From: HGM04593 sp045634365
GTDB taxonomy: Bacteria > Bacteroidota > Bacteroidia > Bacteroidales > Bacteroidaceae
Reading direction: 5' to 3'
Assembly: GCA_045634365.1 (NCBI GenBank)
Contig: JAZRAC010000072.1
Span: 1-64,000, forward strand
Length of the DNA: 64,000 nucleotides
Part shown: in pieces, positions 58,504 through 64,000 of the stretch
Numbering within the stretch: the stretch's first letter is position 1
Layout: each line of letters starts with the position of its first letter
The notes under the pieces: generated by a model
Seen by the model: only the letters and a program-made list of their open reading frames with translations
The model's database searches: none
Told to the model about the DNA's origin: nothing
Program-made: the position numbers and the translations under genes

Positions 58504-61500
58504 TCACGCTTTGTCGTTCTTCTCTTTCCCAGGGCTTTTCCCACGCAATTTCTCCTCCAACATCTGCACCCATTCGTACCAGTTGGGAATATAGAGTGTA
58601 GCCACAATGGTGTTGAGCAACATTCCGAATACCACCGCAGCCCCCAGCGACAGACGGGCATTTGCTCCTGCACCGCCGGCAAAAAGCAGCGGCATTACAC
58701 CAAGCACAAAGGCAAAAGAGGTCATCAGAATAGGGCGCAGTCGCACGTGTCCCGCCTCGGCGGCACTCTTCCTGATGCTGTTGCCTGCTGCACGAAAGTC
58801 CCGCGCAAACTCCACGATGAGAATACCGTTTTTCGCGCTCAATGCAATGAGCAGGATAATTCCCACCTGTGTGTATATGCTCACCGGAATATCGAATATC
58901 CAGCAACCGACTATTGCACCCAGCAAGGCTATCGGCACGCCGGTGATTGCCGCCACAGGGCTGCCCCAGCTCTCGTATTGTGCCGCAAGCACAAGATAGG
59001 CCACAAGAATGGCAAGAATAAATATTATGGTGGTGCTTTTTCCGGCGGTATTCTCTTGGTAGGCAACGCCCGTCCACTCGAAGCCGAATTCGTTGCCAAG
59101 CTCGGCTTTTACCAGCTGCTCCACATCCTTCATCGCCTCGCTCGAACTGTATCCTTGTGCCACGTTGCAGGTGATAGCCGCGCTGTTGAACATATTGTAA
59201 CGCCCCAGCTGGTCGATGCCCAAAATCTCCTCGGTCTTTATGAAACTGCTGAACGGCACCATCTCTCCTTTATTGTTGGCAAGGCTCAGCCCAAGCACAT
59301 TGTCAATAACCTTCTGGCTCTTCTCGCCGGCGGCCATTTTCACCTGCCATATTCGGCCGAGCATCACAAAGTCGTTTACATATATTGCACCCATATAATA
59401 GCTCAATGTAGAGAGCACCTCACCCATATCCAGCCCCATTGAGATTGCCTTCTCGCGGTCTATGTTAAGAAAATATTGTGGAACATCGGCCTCGTAGGAG
59501 CTGTTCACACTCTCCAATGCCGGCGTTTTTGTGTAATTGGCGACTATTGCATCCACTCCCTTCTGCATTTCGGTGAGCCCCAACGCCTTGCGGTCCTCTA
59601 ATTGCAGCTGCAAGCCTCCCACGTTGCCTATGCCCGGGATTGCCGGCGGAACAATGGCAAAGCACTGCGCCTCTTCAATCTCTATGTATGCCTGGCGGTT
59701 GAAACGCTCCACAATGGCGGCGGCCTTCTCGCCGGCCTCTTTGCGCTCGCTCCAATCTTTCAGCACCACAAACACGCTGGCTGCGTTGCTCTGCTGGCCA
59801 TTGTTCATAATGCTGTATCCGCTGATGCTTATGTTGGTCTTAACCTCGGGGTAGGCCGAAACTATCTTTTCAACCTTTGCGGCAACAGCCTCGGTGCGGG
59901 CGAGTGATGCGGCCGGCGGCAGCTGTACGGCAATTATGAAGTATCCGTCGTCCTCTTCGGGAATGAAGGTGGTGGGCCATTTGCTGAACATAATGATTGC
60001 CAGCAGCGACATTGCAACGAAACTTATGGTCGAAATTCCGGCGCGTCGCAACAGGAATCCCACCGTCCTGTCGTAGAGCCGCTGCATAGTGTCGTATCCC
60101 TTGTTGAAGGCTGTGAAGAACCGTCCCTGCTTCCTCTCCCTTGTGGGGCGCAACAGCAGTGCACACAGGGCAGGAGTGAGGGTGAGGGAGTTAAAGCCGC
60201 TCAACAGCGTGGCAGTGGCGATGGTAAGGGCAAATTGCTTGTACATCTGCCCCGAAATTCCGCTAATCATTGTGGTGGGGATAAATACCGCCATCATCAC
60301 AAGTACCACCCCCACGATGGGCCCCGAGATTTCGCGCATAGCCTTCTCGGTAGCCTCGCGTGGCGGCAGTTTCTCTTCGTCGAGTATGCGTGTGGCATTT
60401 TCCACCACCACAATAGCATCGTCAACCACAATGGCAATGGCGAGTATGAGCCCGAAGAGCGACAGAGTGTTTATCGAAAAATCGAGCAGTTCCATCACCG
60501 CAAGAGTACCTATGAGCGATACAGGTATTGTGAGGCAGGGAATGAGCGTAGCCCTCCAATTTTGCAGAAAAAGGAAAATAACGAGAATCACAAGCACGGT
60601 TGTCTCCACAAAAGTGTACAGTACCTCGTGTATGGAGCTGCGCATTACATCGGTAGTGTCGAGTGCAATCTGATACTCCACCTGTGGCGGGAAACTCTCG
60701 CCAAGCTCCTCCATCTTCTCGCGCACAGCCTTCGACACGGCAAGCGAGCTTGAACCGGGCAGCTGATACACCGCAAGCGCAGCGGTGGGCTTTCCCCGCA
60801 AACGGCTCGACGAGGCGTATGTCTCGCTGCCAATCTCAATGTCGGCAATGTCGCGCAAACGCAACATATCCACTCCGTTGTTGCGTATCACTATATTTGC
60901 AAACTCCTCGGCATCCTTCAAACGCCCCTGCACGTTAAGGGTATATTGAAAGGCATTGTCGGCACCGGCACCAAGCGTCTGTCCCACATAACCCGCCGAA
61001 ATTGCGAGATTTTGTTTGGATATTGCCTGATAGACCTCGGCAGGGGAAATACCTCTTATGCGCATAGCCTCGGGGTTGAGCCACACGCGCATAGAGTAGT
61101 TGCCGGCACCCATAATGTTCACCGAACCGACGCCCGGCGTGCGTGTCAGCTGGTCCACAATCTGCAATTCTGCATAATTGGAGAGGTATAGCTGGTTATA
61201 TGTGCTGTCGCCCGTGAGAGTGATGAAAAGCACCACATTCGACGACTGCTTTTGCACCGTAACACCCTGTTGCGTAACCTCGGCCGGCAGGGAGTTCATA
61301 GCTATATTCACCCTATTCTGTACCAGCACCGTTGCCATATCAATGTCGGTTCCCACCTCAAATGTAACGGTCAGCCTGTATGTGCCCGACGACGAAGAGG
61401 TAGAACTCATATAAATCATATTGTCAACCCCGTTCACCTGTTGCTCTATGGGTATTCCCACCGTTTGCGCAATAGTTTCGGCATTGGCGCCCGGGTACAC

Positions 61501-61647
61501 GGCATTTACCTGTACCGTGGGAGGGGTAATCGAGGGGTATTGGTCTATGGGAAGAACGAACAGTGCGGCACCGCCGGCCACCAAGAGAAGCAGCGAAAGT
61601 ACCGTGGCAAATATCGGTCGTTCTATGAAGAATTTGGAGAAATTCAT
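58504..61647 (-). CDS. RND multidrug efflux permease (AcrB/MexB-type)
   Basis: Proton-driven inner-membrane pump, hydrophobe/amphiphile class. It begins MNFSKFFIERPIFATVLSLLLLVAGG (first span), with periplasmic pore loops (PTVQVNAVYPGANAETIAQTVG). The proton-relay helix GLILAIAIVVDDAIVVVENATRIL has the two adjacent Asp; the second half repeats the pattern (ILLIALSAKNGILIVEFARDF, with the Lys). Length 1,047 is exact for the family. It lies downstream of the adaptor by 42 bp. Substrates cannot be inferred. Confidence 0.96.
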   Translation of the reverse strand: MNFSKFFIERPIFATVLSLLLLVAGGAALFVLPIDQYPSITPPTVQVNAVYPGANAETIAQTVGIPIEQQVNGVDNMIYMSSTSSSSGTYRLTVTFEVGTDIDMATVLVQNRVNIAMNSLPAEVTQQGVTVQKQSSNVVLFITLTGDSTYNQLYLSNYAELQIVDQLTRTPGVGSVNIMGAGNYSMRVWLNPEAMRIRGISPAEVYQAISKQNLAISAGYVGQTLGAGADNAFQYTLNVQGRLKDAEEFANIVIRNNGVDMLRLRDIADIEIGSETYASSSRLRGKPTAALAVYQLPGSSSLAVSKAVREKMEELGESFPPQVEYQIALDTTDVMRSSIHEVLYTFVETTVLVILVIFLFLQNWRATLIPCLTIPVSLIGTLAVMELLDFSINTLSLFGLILAIAIVVDDAIVVVENATRILDEEKLPPREATEKAMREISGPIVGVVLVMMAVFIPTTMISGISGQMYKQFALTIATATLLSGFNSLTLTPALCALLLRPTRERKQGRFFTAFNKGYDTMQRLYDRTVGFLLRRAGISTISFVAMSLLAIIMFSKWPTTFIPEEDDGYFIIAVQLPPAASLARTEAVAAKVEKIVSAYPEVKTNISISGYSIMNNGQQSNAASVFVVLKDWSERKEAGEKAAAIVERFNRQAYIEIEEAQCFAIVPPAIPGIGNVGGLQLQLEDRKALGLTEMQKGVDAIVANYTKTPALESVNSSYEADVPQYFLNIDREKAISMGLDMGEVLSTLSYYMGAIYVNDFVMLGRIWQVKMAAGEKSQKVIDNVLGLSLANNKGEMVPFSSFIKTEEILGIDQLGRYNMFNSAAITCNVAQGYSSSEAMKDVEQLVKAELGNEFGFEWTGVAYQENTAGKSTTIIFILAILVAYLVLAAQYESWGSPVAAITGVPIALLGAIVGCWIFDIPVSIYTQVGIILLIALSAKNGILIVEFARDFRAAGNSIRKSAAEAGHVRLRPILMTSFAFVLGVMPLLFAGGAGANARLSLGAAVVFGMLLNTIVATLYIPNWYEWVQMLEEKLRGKSPGKEKNDKA

Positions 61648-61689
61648 AATCTTGTATATATTTTGTTGAATAAAATATTATGTGCCCGC

Positions 61690-62808
61690 TTATCTGTCGC
61701 CACCCTCCATAATGGGTGTCACAGGCATTCCGTTGCGCACTTTCAGCAGGGCTTTTGTAACATAGCGTTCATTGGGGCGTAACCCTTTTGTCACGAGCCT
61801 CAATGTATCCTCTACAAGGCTCCCTGTTTCTATGCTGCGATACTGCACAATGTTGCTCTCGTTCACCACATAGAGATATTTGCCCAGCTGGTCGGTGCCT
61901 ATGGAGGCATCCTTCACAAGAATACCATTCTCTATCTTTTCGTATGGCAGCACCACACTTATGTAGCTGCCGGGTTTAAGAAACAGATTGCTGTTGTCAA
62001 GCTCGGCTCTCACGCGCAGGGTACCGGTGCTCAAATTTATGTCGGGCGAGAGATAGTCCATCTTGGCCTTCCAACTGAAATAGTTGTCGTTGCCCAGCGT
62101 GAAGGTTATATACTCCTCTTTGCCCACTTCGTTGTTGCGTCGCTGTTTCACCAGCCATTGATTGTCGGTTATGTCGAAATAGGCATACATCTTGTTGTCC
62201 TTGTACATCTTGCACAGCTCCACGGGGCTTGCTGCGCCGGGGATATATGTGCCCACGGAGTATTTTTCAATGCCTACAACCCCGTCCATAGGGGCCTTCA
62301 CATAGCAGTAACCAAGGTTGGTGCGTGCGGTGCTTAATGCCGCCTTTGCATTGTTCACCTTTGCTGTGTAGCTCTTTACATTGCTCTCTGCCTGCAACAC
62401 CTCAATCTGGCTCACGGCGTCGCTTGCCGCCGCCTGTTTCATCCTCTCGTAGTTGCTCTGTGCATATTCAAGCTCTGCTTGGGCAGTGCTCAATGCTGCC
62501 TCGGCCTGTGTTACGGCATTTTCGTAGAGTGTGGGCTCTATCACAAACAGGGTGGTGCCCTTTTTCACTCTGCTGCCGGGGGTGTAGTTCTGTGCGAGCA
62601 GGGTGCCGCTTGCCCGCCCCACGATGGAGAGTGTGGCGTCTGCTTCGAGGTATCCGGGGTACTCCCGCGTGAGCGTTACTTCGCGTGTAATAGGCGTTGT
62701 TACCTCCACCGGAAGCACTGCTCCGGCACTCTTTTGCTCTTTTGTCTTTTGGCAGGCGGTTGTAAGGAGTGCCGCCGCTACTATGGCTGTTGTTATAATC
62801 TTTTTCAT
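61690..62808 (-). CDS. RND efflux periplasmic adaptor lipoprotein
   Basis: Membrane-fusion protein linking the pump to the outer-membrane channel. Lipoprotein signal MKKIITTAIVAAALLTTAC; lipoyl halves (SGTLLAQNYTPGSRVKKGTTLFVIEP and VKAPMDGVVGIEKYSVGTYI) flank a coiled-coil hairpin (EAALSTAQAELEYAQSNYERMKQA). Then come beta-barrel strands and the C-terminal 'VLVKDASIGTDQLGKYLYVV'. Length 372 is normal. It lies between the channel and pump genes in the usual order. Confidence 0.95.
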   Translation of the reverse strand: MKKIITTAIVAAALLTTACQKTKEQKSAGAVLPVEVTTPITREVTLTREYPGYLEADATLSIVGRASGTLLAQNYTPGSRVKKGTTLFVIEPTLYENAVTQAEAALSTAQAELEYAQSNYERMKQAAASDAVSQIEVLQAESNVKSYTAKVNNAKAALSTARTNLGYCYVKAPMDGVVGIEKYSVGTYIPGAASPVELCKMYKDNKMYAYFDITDNQWLVKQRRNNEVGKEEYITFTLGNDNYFSWKAKMDYLSPDINLSTGTLRVRAELDNSNLFLKPGSYISVVLPYEKIENGILVKDASIGTDQLGKYLYVVNESNIVQYRSIETGSLVEDTLRLVTKGLRPNERYVTKALLKVRNGMPVTPIMEGGDR

Positions 62809-62829
62809 ATATGGTTGTTCTTTTGTTAA

Positions 62830-64000
62830 TTACCATCCTCCACCCAATGCTTCGTATAGCTGTACGAGGGATTTTAGCGATGCTCCCTGCGCTTGCACTA
62901 AATAGTCCTGATAGCTGAGCAGGGTGCGTTGCGCGTCGAGCACATTCTGGAACTGTGTGAGCCCCTGCTTGTATAGTTCGAGCGATAGCTCCAACGTCTC
63001 GCGGCACTGGTTCACAGCCTCTCTTATGGCCACCATCTGTGCAATGGAACTGCTGTACAGGCTCATTGCGCTCTCAACCTCCTGCATTGCCGTGAGCACG
63101 CTGTTGTTGAACGATAGAATACTCTCTTCGAGGGTGGCACGCGCCTCGCGTGTAGCGAATATCCTCTCGCCGCCGGTAAATAGTTTCCACTGCATTGCAG
63201 GAGCAATCTGCCAAGTGAGGCTGCGAGCGTGTGGAAGCTCTTTCAGTTTATCGGCCTCGTAGCCCACCGAGCCGGTGAGGTAGAATTCGGGCAGCCAGTC
63301 GCGCTTGGCGGCCCCGAGTGCTGCGGCGTATGCCTCAATCTCCCTTTCGGCTTTGCGAATGTCCGGTCGGCGGCGCAACAGGGCAGCCGGCATTCCCATT
63401 CCCACAGGCTCCACATAGGATGGAAGCTCACTCTCTCCCGCCGGCCAGCCGTTGAGGCTGTTGGGGCTGCAACCGAGCAGCACCGCAAGGCTGTTGCGGT
63501 AGCTGTTTATGCTTGCCTCCATTGACGGAATTTGTGCGAGGGTATTATAATATACGCTTTTCGATTGTGCAACATCGAGTTTCGATGCAAGGCCGCTGTT
63601 GTAGCGCGATGTTACTATCTTTATAATCTCTTCTTGCGAGGCGACATTGTTGCGCAGCACCTCCAACTGTGCCATACTCTGCTTTATGGAAAAGTAGGTC
63701 GATGCTACATTTGCGCACAAAGCCACCATCACCGCCCGATACTCCTCCTCGGTTGCTTGGAACAGCCTCTTTTGGCTCTTCGAGCGCATATAAATGCCCC
63801 CAAACACATCTATCTGCCAGCTTGCATTTATGGCTGCGCTGTAATACCCCTCGGTGCTCTCCCTGTACTCGCTCAATGCAGTGTTGCCACTGCTTCTTGC
63901 CCGTTGCCATCCGGCCGAGAGTGTTGCCTGTGGCAATAGGGCACTTTGCGCCTGTCGCCACACAGCCTTTGCCCTTTTTATATTTTCAATGGCTGCAAGG
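62830..64000 (-). CDS. RND efflux outer-membrane channel (TolC/OprM-type), 5' part missing
   Basis: The frame is open to the window edge, so the signal and first helices lie beyond it. Visible are two OEP repeats: ALLPQATLSAGWQRARSS...YYSAAINASWQIDVFGG with long helices (SYFSIKQ-type), then the second half PAALLRRRPDIRKAEREIEAYAAALGAAKRDWLPEFYLTGSVGYEADK. The 'RRRPDI..AE' motif is diagnostic of the NodT/OprM family. It is the first of the three efflux genes here and ends 21 bp before the adaptor. Confidence 0.93.
   Translation of the reverse strand, partial: LAAIENIKRAKAVWRQAQSALLPQATLSAGWQRARSSGNTALSEYRESTEGYYSAAINASWQIDVFGGIYMRSKSQKRLFQATEEEYRAVMVALCANVASTYFSIKQSMAQLEVLRNNVASQEEIIKIVTSRYNSGLASKLDVAQSKSVYYNTLAQIPSMEASINSYRNSLAVLLGCSPNSLNGWPAGESELPSYVEPVGMGMPAALLRRRPDIRKAEREIEAYAAALGAAKRDWLPEFYLTGSVGYEADKLKELPHARSLTWQIAPAMQWKLFTGGERIFATREARATLEESILSFNNSVLTAMQEVESAMSLYSSSIAQMVAIREAVNQCRETLELSLELYKQGLTQFQNVLDAQRTLLSYQDYLVQAQGASLKSLVQLYEALGGGW

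Overview
The window looks like chromosomal DNA of a member of the order Bacteroidales (Bacteroidota); family and genus are not resolved. The evidence is the promoter type (TTTG, about 19-20 bp, then TAnnTTTG), FISUMP-type and acidic-tailed surface lipoproteins, DUF3109, DUF4954 and DUF2007 proteins, a two-gene 5'-nucleotidase, ATP-dependent PEP carboxykinase, and secreted proteins ending in a 'YDLxGRR..GIYI..GKK' tail.

Positions 1 to about 10,090 form an AT-rich accessory region. It holds two lipoproteins downstream of a strong structured-RNA candidate (2410-2641, with its own promoter), an XRE-regulator remnant beside a 100-bp palindromic repeat, a PD-(D/E)XK-like protein and three tRNAs (Pro, Gly, Phe). 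Beyond tRNA-Phe is a decayed type I restriction island: an uncharacterised protein with a 26-bp palindrome at its start, a frameshifted hsdS translationally coupled to a membrane-protein operon, and two toxin-like genes (Fic and RES) that both lost their 5' ends at one junction. A 13-unit, 11-bp-period tandem array and a long hairpin follow. No intact integrase, hsdM or hsdR is present.

From about 10,100 to the end the sequence is richer in G+C and reads as core chromosome. In order: MGMT-type methyltransferase; a 1,556-residue SGNH/sialidase fusion; a minus-strand cluster topA-aroK-speA-argB-DUF45 peptidase; a NUDIX-TPR-barrel operon; gpmI; a DUF559 gene between two 117-bp repeats; DUF3109; a secreted beta-sandwich protein; a GNAT-parE-coaD-ctp operon; a tandem-duplicated secreted pair; a THUMP-like methyltransferase and an acyltransferase; pckA; upp; a TlpA-like lipoprotein; the split 5'-nucleotidase; rplS; DUF2007; frr-rsgA; asd; tcdA-lolD; a Spy-like protein; DUF4954; ABC-F; acyl-ACP thioesterase; a lipoprotein; and an RND efflux operon cut by the window end.

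Convergent genes are separated by strong, often perfectly palindromic terminators. The most unusual signal is in the dispersed repeats. The two 100-bp copies have matching outer arms but an inverted interior, and the two DUF559-flanking copies differ only by inversion of one 22-bp hairpin. Palindromic units here seem to flip internally.
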